Assembly: GCA_023663945.1 (NCBI GenBank)
Contig: JAMPGL010000016.1
Coordinates: 1-64,000, forward strand
Length of the DNA: 64,000 nt
Reading direction: 5' to 3'
Source of the DNA: Lachnospiraceae bacterium
Lineage (GTDB): Bacteria; Bacillota; Clostridia; Lachnospirales; Lachnospiraceae
The notes beneath the pieces were generated by a model. The model was not told where the DNA came from, did no database searches, and was given only the letters and a program-made list of their open reading frames with translations. Each line of letters starts with the position of its first letter. Within the stretch, counting starts at the first letter, position 1. The translations under genes were made by a program, and so were the position numbers. Below are positions 9,476 through 18,064 of the stretch, one piece after another.

Positions 9476-10278
9476 TCCTTAAGCATCTGCTTTACGGTTT
9501 TACCGCTGAGAGGATGCACATAATACGGGCAGAGCGCAGAAAGCGGTTCCAAGACAAACCTGCGGTTTTCCATATCGGGATGGGGCACGGTCAGTGCCGG
9601 ATCATCCGAGACATAATCCTCAAAAAACAAAATATCCAAATCCAAAGTGCGCGGTCCCCAGTGAATCTTCCGCTCTCGTCCCGCCTCCTCTTCTAACTGG
9701 TTCAAAAAGGCGAGCAGTTCCTTTGGAGCCAGAAGCGTTTCTAATTCCACAGCTCCATTCAAAAAGTCATCCTGTTCTACCCCTCCGTAAGGCGCGGTAG
9801 TGATAAGTTCCGAACATTTCACCCCGCGGATTTTCTGATTGGCACGAAGCTTTTCCACTGCCTCTTCCAGATACCTTTCCTTAGCTCCCATATTGGAACC
9901 GATTCCAAGATAAGCTCTTTTCCAGCCCCGTCTGATTTGTACCGACACATAAGACAAGGGCAGTCCCACCGGAGCCGAAGGTTTCTTGATTTCAAGAGTG
10001 AGCTCCCGGATCAATGGAAAAGTAAGCAGTATCTCTTCCGCAAGATGCTCCGCCGCCGCCTCAATCAGCAGAAAGGTGTTCTGCCTTAAATAATCGCTGA
10101 TAAAACGGCACACCCTGCCATAATCGGTAGAGCAGGACAAATCATCCCGGATTCCCGCCGGTCTTAAATCCGTATTTAAATCGGCGTTTATCATAAAACT
10201 TTGTCCGCAGTCTGTCTCCTCTTTCCATACGCCGTGCCCGGCATAAACCTCTAAATCCCTGATTATGATTGAATCCAT
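9469..10278 (-). CDS. folBK: dihydroneopterin aldolase / HPPK fusion
   Basis: About 269 residues from the chosen start MDSIIIRDLEVYAGHGV, which matches the usual FolB N-terminus. An upstream in-frame ATG at 10356 overlaps the folP stop and would add 26 atypical residues. Residues 1-118 are dihydroneopterin aldolase. The rest is 6-hydroxymethyl-dihydropterin pyrophosphokinase, with AYLGIGSNMG near 125 and GPRTLDLDILFF near 215. The fusion makes two consecutive steps of folate synthesis. It is the last gene of the folate operon. Confidence 0.93.
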   Translation of the reverse strand: MDSIIIRDLEVYAGHGVWKEETDCGQSFMINADLNTDLRPAGIRDDLSCSTDYGRVCRFISDYLRQNTFLLIEAAAEHLAEEILLTFPLIRELTLEIKKPSAPVGLPLSYVSVQIRRGWKRAYLGIGSNMGAKERYLEEAVEKLRANQKIRGVKCSELITTAPYGGVEQDDFLNGAVELETLLAPKELLAFLNQLEEEAGRERKIHWGPRTLDLDILFFEDYVSDDPALTVPHPDMENRRFVLEPLSALCPYYVHPLSGKTVKQMLKEL

Positions 10279-10346
10279 CTTATAACCCATGCCCTTTCCG
10301 CAGCCAGCAGCTTTATACCGCAGGCACAAAACTGCGCATGAAAATT

Positions 10347-11171
10347 TTAAAACCATTCACCCCTGCCGGCTGTGATAATTGCTTCCGCCATTTTTACTGC
10401 GCGTAAGTTTTCTTTAATATCGTGCACCCGCACAAACGAACAGCCTTTTGCCACGGCAAACACAGTAGTAACCAATGTTCCTTCTACCCGCTCTTTGGTG
10501 GGGAGATCCAAGGTCTGTCCAATCACGGATTTCCGGCTGGTTCCAAGCAGGACGGGATAGCCCATCTCTTTTAACACATCCAGGCGTCCGATCACTTCCA
10601 GATTATGTTCATACGTCTTGGCAAATCCGATTCCCGGATCCAAGATAATCTTATCATCCGTTATCCCGGCTTTATGAGCAATCTCAATACTCTCCTTTAA
10701 GTCGGAAATCATATCCGCCATAAAATTTTGATAATTGGTGTCTTTTCGGTTGTGCATCAATACGCAGGGCACCTTTGCCTCACTGACCACTGATGCCAGC
10801 TCCGGGTCAAATTTCAGTCCCCACACATCGTTGATCATATTTACCCCTGCGTAGATTCCCATCTTTGCTACCTGACTCTTGCAGGTATCTAAGGATATCG
10901 GGATGGAAAATCTCCTCTTTATCTCCTGAATCACCGGCATCACACGCCTTGCCTCTTCTTCCCAATGGACAGGCACATGCCCCGGTCTGGTGGATTCTCC
11001 TCCAATATCCAGAATTTCCATCCCCTCATCCAGCATCTCTTCCACCCGGAAAAGCGCCTTGTCAATTCTGGTATACCTCCCTCCGTCGGAGAAAGAATCC
11101 GGCGTCACATTTAATATCCCCATTACATAAGTATGGTTTTCAAGGTCAAAATCACGATTTCCGATCTGCAT
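10347..11171 (-). CDS. folP: dihydropteroate synthase
   Basis: A 274-residue TIM-barrel enzyme joining dihydropterin pyrophosphate and p-aminobenzoate, the sulfonamide target. The signature MGILNVTPDSFSDGG is near residue 17, followed by DIGGESTRPG, a pterin-binding MINDVWG block, and VRVHDI near the C-terminus. The start MQIGNRDF is preferred to one ten codons upstream because GGGGGA lies eight bases before it. It sits between the HD protein and folBK. Confidence 0.95.
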   Translation of the reverse strand: MQIGNRDFDLENHTYVMGILNVTPDSFSDGGRYTRIDKALFRVEEMLDEGMEILDIGGESTRPGHVPVHWEEEARRVMPVIQEIKRRFSIPISLDTCKSQVAKMGIYAGVNMINDVWGLKFDPELASVVSEAKVPCVLMHNRKDTNYQNFMADMISDLKESIEIAHKAGITDDKIILDPGIGFAKTYEHNLEVIGRLDVLKEMGYPVLLGTSRKSVIGQTLDLPTKERVEGTLVTTVFAVAKGCSFVRVHDIKENLRAVKMAEAIITAGRGEWF

Positions 11172-11194
11172 AATAAGTATCCCCCATTTGTTTT

Positions 11195-11677
11195 TTACCA
11201 AATTAATTCCGTGTTCTTACTGCCTTCCTTCCAATCGCATTCCTTTTCCGCCTTGCACGCATAGCAGGGACGGCTCAGCTTGTCCGCCCGGTAAAGAAGC
11301 CCTGACAGGCTTCTCTCCTCCCTTGCCTCTCCATTCCGATGGCTGCGGATTGCCTTTAAGATACTGGATTTCTCCTCCTCATCAAAACCGCAGTCCGTAA
11401 GAATCTCTCCGGATAAAGCTTCTCCAGCCTGCTCATGAGGCGTTCCGTCCTGATACTGAACCCAGCGTCCAATATCGTGCAAAAGCGCCGCGGCGTAAAC
11501 CCTTTCTTTGTTCTCCCCATACCCTTCTGTTTCGTTCAAGATTACCGCCAGCCTTGCCACATCCAAAAAGTGTCCCATGCTATGACGGCAGAAGATACGC
11601 GTTTCCTCCGCCTTTTCATTCTTGGCAAGGTACTCCTGATATTTGGCGTGCTTCAGAATACGGTTGATACGGTCCAT
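11195..11677 (-). CDS. HD-domain protein in the folate operon
   Basis: 160 residues with the HD phosphohydrolase pattern: H at HFLDVARLAV, then LLHDIGRW near residue 68 and a later HRNGEA. Such small HD proteins occur between folE and folP in many Clostridia, and a pathway role such as dephosphorylating dihydroneopterin triphosphate is an inference from position only. The C-terminal third has a CYACKAEKEC Cys pair that could bind metal. Flanking genes are 20-30 bases away. Confidence 0.8.
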   Translation of the reverse strand: MDRINRILKHAKYQEYLAKNEKAEETRIFCRHSMGHFLDVARLAVILNETEGYGENKERVYAAALLHDIGRWVQYQDGTPHEQAGEALSGEILTDCGFDEEEKSSILKAIRSHRNGEAREERSLSGLLYRADKLSRPCYACKAEKECDWKEGSKNTELIW

Positions 11678-11702
11678 CTCGATTCTGCCCCTCTCCTTAT
11701 GC

Positions 11703-12263
11703 TCAATCTTGATTTACCAGATTCAAAAACAGCGTCCTAAGGCTTTCATCCCCCTCGAATGCGCCTCTTGCGGCAACGGTCACCGTCCGGCTCCCCGGCT
11801 TTTTGACCCCGCGCATAGTCATGCACATATGTTCCGCCTGCGCCATTACCATAACCCCCTTAGGGTTTAAATTTTCCATAATGGCGTCTGCGATTTCCGC
11901 TGTGAAACGCTCCTGAATCTGAAGGCGTCTTGCATAAACCTCAACAGTTCTCACCAGCTTGCTGATTCCAACCACCTCTCCATCCGGAATATACGCTATG
12001 TGTATTTTCCCGAAAAAAGGCATCATATGATGCTCACAGATGGAATAAAAGGTAATATCCTTTTCCAGAACCATTTGGTTATCCTGAACCGCAAAGGTCT
12101 TGGACAAATGCTCCCCCGGGTCAGCGTTCATTCCCTCCATCAGTTCCTCGTACATCCGTGCCACCCGCTCCGGCGTGTCCTTTAACCCTTCTCTCCCGCA
12201 GTCCTCTCCAATTCCCTCCAAAAGGAGCCTGACCGCCTCTTCAACTTTCTCTTTGTTTACCAT
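11703..12263 (-). CDS. folE: GTP cyclohydrolase I
   Basis: A 186-residue enzyme that makes 7,8-dihydroneopterin triphosphate from GTP, the first folate step. The zinc and active-site motifs are visible: YSICEHHMMPFFGK near residue 72 and the second zinc Cys at AEHMCMTMRGVKKPGS near 145. The length is normal. Its start overlaps the end of folC by 23 bases and GGGGAG lies eight bases upstream, so the two are coupled. Confidence 0.96.
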   Translation of the reverse strand: MVNKEKVEEAVRLLLEGIGEDCGREGLKDTPERVARMYEELMEGMNADPGEHLSKTFAVQDNQMVLEKDITFYSICEHHMMPFFGKIHIAYIPDGEVVGISKLVRTVEVYARRLQIQERFTAEIADAIMENLNPKGVMVMAQAEHMCMTMRGVKKPGSRTVTVAARGAFEGDESLRTLFLNLVNQD

Positions 12264-13653
12264 GTGAGTCTCTCCCCATTTTCTTCCTGCTTTCTTTATC
12301 AGAGACAGCTTTCACAATCTTTATCAAATTTCCAAGGTAAGACAGCGATCCAAAAGCAACAATCACCGTTTCTTTATCCGCCAGCAGATACGCCAGCTCC
12401 ACCGCTTCCTGCACACTGTCCGTTGCCGTAACATTACCGTGATATTCTCTTGCCATACATGCCAGTTCATAAGCTGACAGCCCTCTCTCCCCCGGTGTTG
12501 GCACTGTGAGAATCTGTTCTGCCAGCGGACAGGTCACCCTCAAAATCTCATCCTGTTCCTTGTCTCTTAATATTCCTATTATATATATAATTCTTCTATT
12601 TGTAAAATAAAACTGTACAGACTGTGCAAGACGCTGTGCTCCGCCGCGGTTATGCGCCCCATCCGCAATAAAGAAAGGTCTTTTCCCAAGCACCTGAAAA
12701 CGCCCCTGCCAGGAAGCCTGCAAGAGCCCTCTATAAACTGCGCGTTCCTTAATCGGAAATCCTGCGGCGTTAAGTTCTTCCATAGCGCTCACCGCCAGCG
12801 CCGCATTTTCCAATTGATAGATTCCCGCCATGCTTATGGCAAGCTCCCGGTATCCCTTATAACAAAAGCTCTGCTTTTCCAGACTGCTCTTAACTCCGGT
12901 AATCTCCGACGGGTCTGTCACGGCAAGGGGAATCGAAAGCTCCTTTGCCCTTCTCTCTAAAACCTCCATCACCTCGGCTTCTCCCTTAAGCACCGCCACT
13001 CTTGAGCCCGGTTTCATAATTCCCGCCTTCTGCTCCGCAATCTGGGAAAGACTGTTCCCCAAAACTCCCATGTGGTCGAAGCTGATGGAAGTAATAATCT
13101 CCAAAACCGTGGTCTTGACAATATTGGTGGCATCCAACAGCCCTCCAAGACCGGTTTCTAACACCACTATATCACAATTCTGCTCCCGAAAGTAAGCAAA
13201 AGCCATAGCAGTTTCAATTTCAAAGGCTGTGGGATGCGGATTTCCCTCCGCCGTCAGTTCTTCACAGATTCCCTTTATCCGTTCCAGCCAAAGGCAAAGA
13301 TCCTTTTTGCTGATGGGTCTTGCGCCAATCTGTATCCTCTCCCGGTAATCAAAAATCGTGGGGGAAAGATACCTGCCTGCGCGATACCCCGACGCTTTTA
13401 ATATTTCGGAGCAGAACGCAAGGACGGAGCCCTTCCCGTTGGTTCCCGCTATATGGATAAACTCCAATTCATCCTGAGGATTTCCAAGCCGTCCGCAAAG
13501 CCTTTGAATACTGGCAAGCCCCGGAACGCTTCCGTATTTTTTTAATTCTTCCACATAATCAAGCGCTTCCTGATAATTCATATGATGATTTATCTTTTCA
13601 TTCATGTTTTCATTTATGTGTTCATTCATACGTTCATTCATGGGTTCATTCAT
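12241..13653 (-). CDS. folC: folylpolyglutamate synthase / dihydrofolate synthase
   Basis: 470 residues. The ATP-binding Mur-ligase signature AGTNGKGSV is near residue 68 and the conserved ADGAHN lies in the C-terminal half. The enzyme adds glutamate to dihydropteroate and to folates. The first roughly 26 residues are a repeat of MNE(x) units; the usual family N-terminus would start at MNYQEALDY. Several ATG codons in the repeat could start translation, and the ribosome site before 13653 is weak, so the start is uncertain by up to 26 codons. First gene of the folate operon. Confidence 0.93.
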   Translation of the reverse strand: MNEPMNERMNEHINENMNEKINHHMNYQEALDYVEELKKYGSVPGLASIQRLCGRLGNPQDELEFIHIAGTNGKGSVLAFCSEILKASGYRAGRYLSPTIFDYRERIQIGARPISKKDLCLWLERIKGICEELTAEGNPHPTAFEIETAMAFAYFREQNCDIVVLETGLGGLLDATNIVKTTVLEIITSISFDHMGVLGNSLSQIAEQKAGIMKPGSRVAVLKGEAEVMEVLERRAKELSIPLAVTDPSEITGVKSSLEKQSFCYKGYRELAISMAGIYQLENAALAVSAMEELNAAGFPIKERAVYRGLLQASWQGRFQVLGKRPFFIADGAHNRGGAQRLAQSVQFYFTNRRIIYIIGILRDKEQDEILRVTCPLAEQILTVPTPGERGLSAYELACMAREYHGNVTATDSVQEAVELAYLLADKETVIVAFGSLSYLGNLIKIVKAVSDKESRKKMGRDSHGKQRES

Positions 13654-13664
13654 CTTTTCACTCT
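13593..13664 (-). repeat. 12-bp tandem repeat at the folC start
   Basis: Six copies, the last degenerate, of a 12-base unit (minus-strand consensus ATGAATGAANNN) cover the 5' end of folC and supply several in-frame ATG codons. Copies start at 13593, 13605, 13617, 13629, 13641 and 13653. Confidence 0.85.
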
Positions 13665-13769
13665 TTCTGTTTTTCGGCGTATAATCTTTGTCCTCACCGC
13701 CATACTATTATAGTAAATGGCAATTTCAAATGCCGTCAAATAACAAACCTGTAAAGGATGGTAACTGCC

Positions 13770-14186
13770 ATGCTGAAAAACTTTTTCAAATGCGGTCTCA
13801 TCGGATGGTGCATGGAAATCATCTTTACCGCACTGGACTCCTTCCGGCGCCGGGACATGCGCCTTATGGGGCAGACCTCTCTGTGGATGTTTCCCATTTA
13901 CGGAAGTGCCTGCCTGTTGTCCCTTTTATTCAAACCGCTGAAAAGACTGCCCGCCTTTGTAAGAGGCAGCGTCTACGCCCTCTGTATTTATATCGGCGAA
14001 TACCTGACCGGCGCGCTTTTGTCCAAACACAAAATCTGTCCCTGGGACTACGAAAAATCCCGCTGGAACATCAAAAGGGTCATACGCCTTGACTATTTTC
14101 CCAACTGGTTTCTTGCCGGTCTCTTATTTGAAAAAGTGCTTTCCAAAAAGCAGGATATTTCGGATAACAGCACGAAAGCGGTATGA
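13770..14186 (+). CDS. CmpB-like putative ABC transporter type IV membrane protein
   Basis: 138 residues with several hydrophobic segments and the family markers CGLIGWCMEIIFTAL near the N-terminus and CPWDYEKSRWNIKRVIRLDYFPNWFLAGLLFE near the C-terminus, which I recognise as the ABC_trans_CmpB (PF06541) pattern. GGATGG eight bases upstream favours this ATG over one four codons earlier. Transport function has not been shown for the family. The gene is divergent from folC. Confidence 0.8.
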   Translation: MLKNFFKCGLIGWCMEIIFTALDSFRRRDMRLMGQTSLWMFPIYGSACLLSLLFKPLKRLPAFVRGSVYALCIYIGEYLTGALLSKHKICPWDYEKSRWNIKRVIRLDYFPNWFLAGLLFEKVLSKKQDISDNSTKAV

Positions 14187-14225
14187 AAAACTCATACCGC
14201 CTATGATATACCACTTATTACCGCC

Positions 14226-14606
14226 TTAATCTGAGAAATCTCCGTCATCCAATTCCGCAGCCCCAATATCCAATGTATTTAAGGTACGGCGTTTCATTCT
14301 TGCCTGCTCGGAAGCTTCCAGAATAAAATTTTTAATCTCCCTCGCATTTTTGATGTGCTCAAGAGCAAGCTTCGGGTGCGTTGTGTCTCCGGTGTAGCAG
14401 ACTACGGTTCCAAGCCCAAAAATCCGCTCCATCAGGGACGTCACCAGCTCCACATCCTGTACCTTGTACATATAGCAGTCATTTTCAATCTTTTTGAAAA
14501 GCCCGCTGTCTATGGTGATGGTGTTTTCCTTTATGTAATAATTTGTAAATGTAAAAGGCAGTCCGCAAAACAGCCATCTCTTTTTTTCTGTATATTCCGT
14601 TGCCAT
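14226..14606 (-). CDS. PH-domain (DUF304-like) protein
   Basis: 126 residues. A bacterial PH domain of the bPH_2/DUF304 type fits the pattern [32 protein letters not shown], then [26 protein letters not shown] and a [10 protein letters not shown] helix. It has no transmembrane segment, unlike many DUF304 proteins. Its acidic tail ends DDGDFSD. It follows a one-spanner membrane protein by about 12 bases, so both may act at the membrane. Confidence 0.8.
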   Translation of the reverse strand: MATEYTEKKRWLFCGLPFTFTNYYIKENTITIDSGLFKKIENDCYMYKVQDVELVTSLMERIFGLGTVVCYTGDTTHPKLALEHIKNAREIKNFILEASEQARMKRRTLNTLDIGAAELDDGDFSD

Positions 14607-14617
14607 CGTTTTCTCCT

Positions 14618-14914
14618 TTACAATTTTTTTAATATGTGATTATACCGCACTGCAAAGCCAATTTTAACAAAAATGGAAACCAGCATCAGCACAATATCCA
14701 GCCAGAGAAGAAGATACATCCATGCAGAAATCTTGGAATAACCGCCTCCTCCAAATTTGTCCCCCAAATAAACTACCGCCACAAGAACAATGCTTGCAAA
14801 CAGAAAAAATATGCGGAACCGGTTTGCTATGTCAATTGGTCTTTTCGCCTTTTCCAAAACCGCTAATTGTTCTTCTGTAAGCCTTCCCCCATTACCGCCG
14901 GTATTCTCTGACAT
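14618..14914 (-). CDS. small two-span membrane protein
   Basis: 98 residues starting [10 protein letters not shown], with GGAGG five bases upstream deciding the start. A hydrophilic N-terminus ([22 protein letters not shown]) is followed by two hydrophobic segments at about 33-53 and 65-87. Family not recognised. It is cotranscribed with the PH-domain protein downstream and lies about 45 bases after nrdR. Confidence 0.7.
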   Translation of the reverse strand: MSENTGGNGGRLTEEQLAVLEKAKRPIDIANRFRIFFLFASIVLVAVVYLGDKFGGGGYSKISAWMYLLLWLDIVLMLVSIFVKIGFAVRYNHILKKL

Positions 14915-14961
14915 TTTTGCCTCCATAGTGTAACTGCATGATCTGCCTGCTCCCAAAGCTT

Positions 14962-15411
14962 TTATTCCAGTACCTTTTTAAGTTCATCCATAAATGTATT
15001 AATATCTTTAAATTCTCTATACACGGATGCAAAACGCACGTAGGCAACTGCCTCTAAATCTTTCAGCTTGTTCATCACCAGCTCTCCGATCACACGGCTT
15101 TGAATTTCCTTTTCTTCTCCGCTGAAAATCTCTGTTTCAACTTCATCCACAAGCTGTTTGATCTGGTTTGCGCTGATGGGACGCTTATGGCACGCGCGAA
15201 GCACCCCTGCTTCAATCTTGGACCGGTCGTAGGTTTCTCTGTTATCATCCTTTTTAATCACAATCAGCGGGATTGTCTCCACCTTTTCATATGTGGTAAA
15301 ACGTTTATCACACTCATCGCAGACCCTGCGGCGTCTGATGGAATTATTATCCTCCGCTGGTCTTGAATCAATGACTCTGGTATTTTCGTGACCGCAAAAC
15401 GGACATTTCAT
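14962..15411 (-). CDS. nrdR: transcriptional repressor NrdR
   Basis: 149-150 residues. The N-terminal zinc ribbon CPFCGHENTRVIDSR with a second Cys pair CDECDKRFTTYE is followed by an ATP-cone domain (VIKKDDNRETYDRSKIEAGVLRAC). NrdR senses ATP/dATP and represses ribonucleotide reductase genes. Start fixed by GAGGAAAACAT just upstream. The leader between it and its promoter is unusually long and structured, see 15431-15630. Ribonucleotide reductase genes are not in this window. Confidence 0.95.
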   Translation of the reverse strand: MKCPFCGHENTRVIDSRPAEDNNSIRRRRVCDECDKRFTTYEKVETIPLIVIKKDDNRETYDRSKIEAGVLRACHKRPISANQIKQLVDEVETEIFSGEEKEIQSRVIGELVMNKLKDLEAVAYVRFASVYREFKDINTFMDELKKVLE

Positions 15412-15430
15412 ATGTTTTCCTCCCTCAATG

Positions 15431-15630
15431 TGTGGCTTTTTGTGCTTGAGCAAAGCTTCCCTGCCCCTCACGGGCAGAGGAGCCTTATCTGCCCCCTTAC
15501 GGGCAGAGGACAGCAAAAGCACGCCAAGGCAGTGCTTTTGCTGTCTCGCTTCGCTCGTCAAACACAAAAAACCGCATCTGCTCATGCAAGCATGGCAGAT
15601 GTGGCTTTTTGTGCTTGACTCTGCCCTTTG
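15431..15630 (-). promoter_or_regulatory. long hairpin-rich nrdR leader with 19-bp direct repeats
   Basis: Between the nrdR promoter and gene, four hairpins lie in a row on the minus strand. The first pairs 15600-15618 plus the adjoining GCAGATG with 15558-15579, about 24 pairs, and the mismatches seen as DNA become G-U pairs in the minus-strand RNA. The second is a perfect 12-base stem, 15510-15521 with 15533-15544. Two CTGCCC/GGGCAG hairpins follow at about 15469-15507. The 19-base sequence at 15600-15618 recurs directly at 15431-15449 and, less exactly, inverted at 15558-15576. Confidence 0.6.
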
Positions 15631-15635
15631 CGTAC

Positions 15636-15664
15636 ATTATAGGTAAATTTATAACTTATGTCAA
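15636..15664 (-). promoter_or_regulatory. nrdR promoter, consensus
   Basis: TTGACA (15664-15659) and TATAAT (15641-15636) on the minus strand are separated by exactly 17 bases. The start point would be near 15629, giving a leader of about 220 bases. Confidence 0.8.
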
Positions 15665-15747
15665 CCATTTTATGAAAGATGGGGAATCAGTTGTTAAGTG
15701 ATTTTGCGCTTCAATGCTTAGTTCTGTATCTTCCAGCAAACCAAAAT

Positions 15748-16092
15748 TTATGCACCGGAAAACTCACCTATAACATCTATTTTCCCAACAATATGCGCAT
15801 TAAATTCTTCTAATTTTTCTGCTGGAATCCATAGTTCGTTATGATATTTATCACCAACGCAATGAATCTCAAATTGAGTGCAATAGTCATCATCCATCTC
15901 AAATTTTGTTACATAGCCTTTATGGTCATCATTGTATTTTACATTCCATCTGGAAGCAATTTCTGCCGCATATTGCTCATTCAGAACCGGATAAAAAATA
16001 GGCTGTTCCGGTAATCTGGGCGGAAACGCACAATACTCTGTTTCCCTGATAAGCTCCAATTCCTTTGTTCCGACAGGTCTATATAAAATCAT
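15748..16092 (-). CDS. conserved hypothetical protein, often labelled ADP-ribosylation/crystallin J1
   Basis: 114 residues starting MILYRPVGTKELELI behind GGAGG. The conserved core FPPRLPEQPIFYPVLNEQYA near residue 23 and the ELWIPAEKLEEFNAHIVG tail recall a family of about 115 residues commonly named ADP-ribosylation/crystallin J1 in databases, a label that I believe has no experimental basis. It is a soluble protein with no signal. First gene of the accessory region. Confidence 0.7.
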   Translation of the reverse strand: MILYRPVGTKELELIRETEYCAFPPRLPEQPIFYPVLNEQYAAEIASRWNVKYNDDHKGYVTKFEMDDDYCTQFEIHCVGDKYHNELWIPAEKLEEFNAHIVGKIDVIGEFSGA

Positions 16093-16158
16093 GTTTCCCT
16101 CCTTCGTATCACAGTTCTTTATGTCAACACTAATATGGACATCAGCATCATAAACTAT

Positions 16159-17709
16159 CTATATTAGTATTTTCCAAGTTCCACCATTGTCAGGTCCTAC
16201 GCGTTCTATAATTTTGTTTTCTTTTAAATCTGATATATATCTGGCAACTGTTCTATCCGTAACGTGCAATTTTGTTTTCATCTCATCTATTGATATATAC
16301 GGATTTTCCGAAATCATTTTTATGATTTTTACAATCTTCTCCAATTTTTTATTAGAAACTTCGCACATATAAATTTTCAATTTTTCTTCTGAAATTTCTA
16401 TGACATTTTCTATGACATTTTCTATGACATTTTCTTTTTCTTCCAAAAACGCCGGATGAATCGGAATCCGTATTCTCATAGCACGTCTATCTTCATCTGT
16501 AAAGAATTCTGCACGTGGAGAACCATTCTTTTCCAGCCCTTCCTGTATCGTAGGAATACCAGACGAATGACCTTCTGACAAATCCAATTCTTTCAAAAAT
16601 TCTCCCAGTCTTCTATTTCGATAATATCTTGAAACAAATCTCTTTCCTTCAGCTATTGTCTTTTCTGAAATAGATCTGTCAATACCCGGAAAATTCATAA
16701 TATTGATACAGTCCGGCTCTATCTCTATTGTCACCGGCTCACAAGACATATAATCTCTGTGATAAAATGCATTAACAACAGCTTCTTCAATCGCCTGATA
16801 TGGATAGTTCATAATCCTTAGGGCTTCCATCTGGTTTGGAACCTTAATTACTTTTTCTCGTATAAAAAGATTGCGAAAACGTTCCATTGTTGCCTGAATC
16901 ATCTGCGGTACTGAGCCTGTAATATTGGGAAAATCTTCACTAACACTGGGATTTTCTACACTTCCTTTAGGAAATGATGTCATCTGTACATAAGTATACG
17001 GAAAGAATTTGTCTGGATGTTCACAGAACATCATAACTGCCACATTCTGAACATACCTAAGTTCCGGTGGTCCCACTAACAACTGCATATCTTCCAATAT
17101 TTCTTCTACGCCACGCTCTCTAACCTGCTTTGCAAGTTTACTTCCTGTCTTACGTAAATGATCTTCCAAAAGAACAGGAGAAATATCATCAAAAGTTGCT
17201 TTATGATTTGCCCTGCAATCAAAAGGAGTCTGATCGGACATATTAATCAATTCTCGTTCCTGCTCAGGGTTTGCTTTCACAGAACTGGTAAGATAGCGAA
17301 TATAATAGCTGTATTTCTTGTCCTTTTTACCTGTAACATATTCTGGAGATTTGTATGGTCGCTGTTGCCCGGTTCTTGCTACAATGACAAGAATCCACTT
17401 ACCATCTACTTCTGCCGGAATTACCTTTGGAAAATATGGTGGAGAAATCATGTTATTGTAACCAATCATATCTTTTTGAATATCATCCAACATATATTCC
17501 GGAATTCCTCTTACCGGACGTACTGCTACACCATTCTTTTCTTCCACTCCAACAGCTATATATCCACCACCATCGTTATTGAAATCATTTGCAAATGCAC
17601 AGACACTATGATAGACATCGTCAGGATTCCATCCTGCCTTAAACTCTATGCGGTCTGATTCTATTTTTCTTTTGTTTAATAAATCTTCTACGCTTATCTC
17701 AAGTTCCAT
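16159..17709 (-). CDS. AlbA_2/Schlafen-type ATP-binding regulator with HTH
   Basis: 516 residues starting MELEISVEDLLNKRK, with GGAG eight bases upstream. The N-terminal AlbA_2 (Schlafen AAA_4) domain reads ESDRIEFKAGW then GGGYIAVGVEE. The middle carries a divergent histidine-kinase-like ATP-binding segment (EEAVVNAFYHRDY, GHSSGIPTIQEGL). A linker with three NVIE units follows at about 430-442, then a C-terminal winged helix (ISIDEMKTKLHVTDRTVARYISDLKENKII). Members are thought to be regulators or defence-linked proteins. Visibly more AT-rich than the core genes. Confidence 0.85.
   Translation of the reverse strand: MELEISVEDLLNKRKIESDRIEFKAGWNPDDVYHSVCAFANDFNNDGGGYIAVGVEEKNGVAVRPVRGIPEYMLDDIQKDMIGYNNMISPPYFPKVIPAEVDGKWILVIVARTGQQRPYKSPEYVTGKKDKKYSYYIRYLTSSVKANPEQERELINMSDQTPFDCRANHKATFDDISPVLLEDHLRKTGSKLAKQVRERGVEEILEDMQLLVGPPELRYVQNVAVMMFCEHPDKFFPYTYVQMTSFPKGSVENPSVSEDFPNITGSVPQMIQATMERFRNLFIREKVIKVPNQMEALRIMNYPYQAIEEAVVNAFYHRDYMSCEPVTIEIEPDCINIMNFPGIDRSISEKTIAEGKRFVSRYYRNRRLGEFLKELDLSEGHSSGIPTIQEGLEKNGSPRAEFFTDEDRRAMRIRIPIHPAFLEEKENVIENVIENVIEISEEKLKIYMCEVSNKKLEKIVKIIKMISENPYISIDEMKTKLHVTDRTVARYISDLKENKIIERVGPDNGGTWKILI
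16391..16437 (-). repeat. 12-bp tandem repeat encoding ENVI units
   Basis: Three near-identical 12-base units, TTTCTATGACAT on the plus strand, encode the NVIENVIENVIE linker between the ATP-binding part and the winged helix of the AlbA_2 protein. The copy number may vary between strains. Confidence 0.8.
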
Positions 17710-17935
17710 AGTGTCATCTCCAATCAATATATTGCTATACAAATTTGCTTATAAAACATATTGTTCCATTTACTTTTATCCATAACTATGCAAGTGAGTT
17801 TGCCCTTAAACTTTCCCAAATCCATTTTACAAATGGCTTTTGTTATAATCCTTTCCCAAACAATCTAACGGGATTATTTATGTTACTGAACTCTCATAAG
17901 GACAAAATTTAAAATCAGTCTGTATATCTCTCCTT

Positions 17936-17968
17936 GTAAAAATGACTATGCGTTTCCACATAGCCATT
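17936..17968 (-). terminator. terminator after the DUF1062 gene
   Basis: CATAGCCATT at 17959-17968 pairs with AATGACTATG at 17941-17950 (one G-U) and is followed on the minus strand by TTTTT. The rest of 17710-18064 shows no gene. Confidence 0.6.
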
Positions 17969-18064
17969 TGTGTAGTAACTCCATTAGAGTTGCTAATGCT
18001 TTTAGCAGTCCATTTTACGGCAGGACTCACCACTAATAGTATAATACTATATTTCTAAAGATAG

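Noticed and set aside
16391..16437. CRISPR-like or short tandem repeats as an array
   Set aside because: Units are 12 bases without spacers and lie inside a coding frame; no CRISPR array or cas gene was seen in the window.
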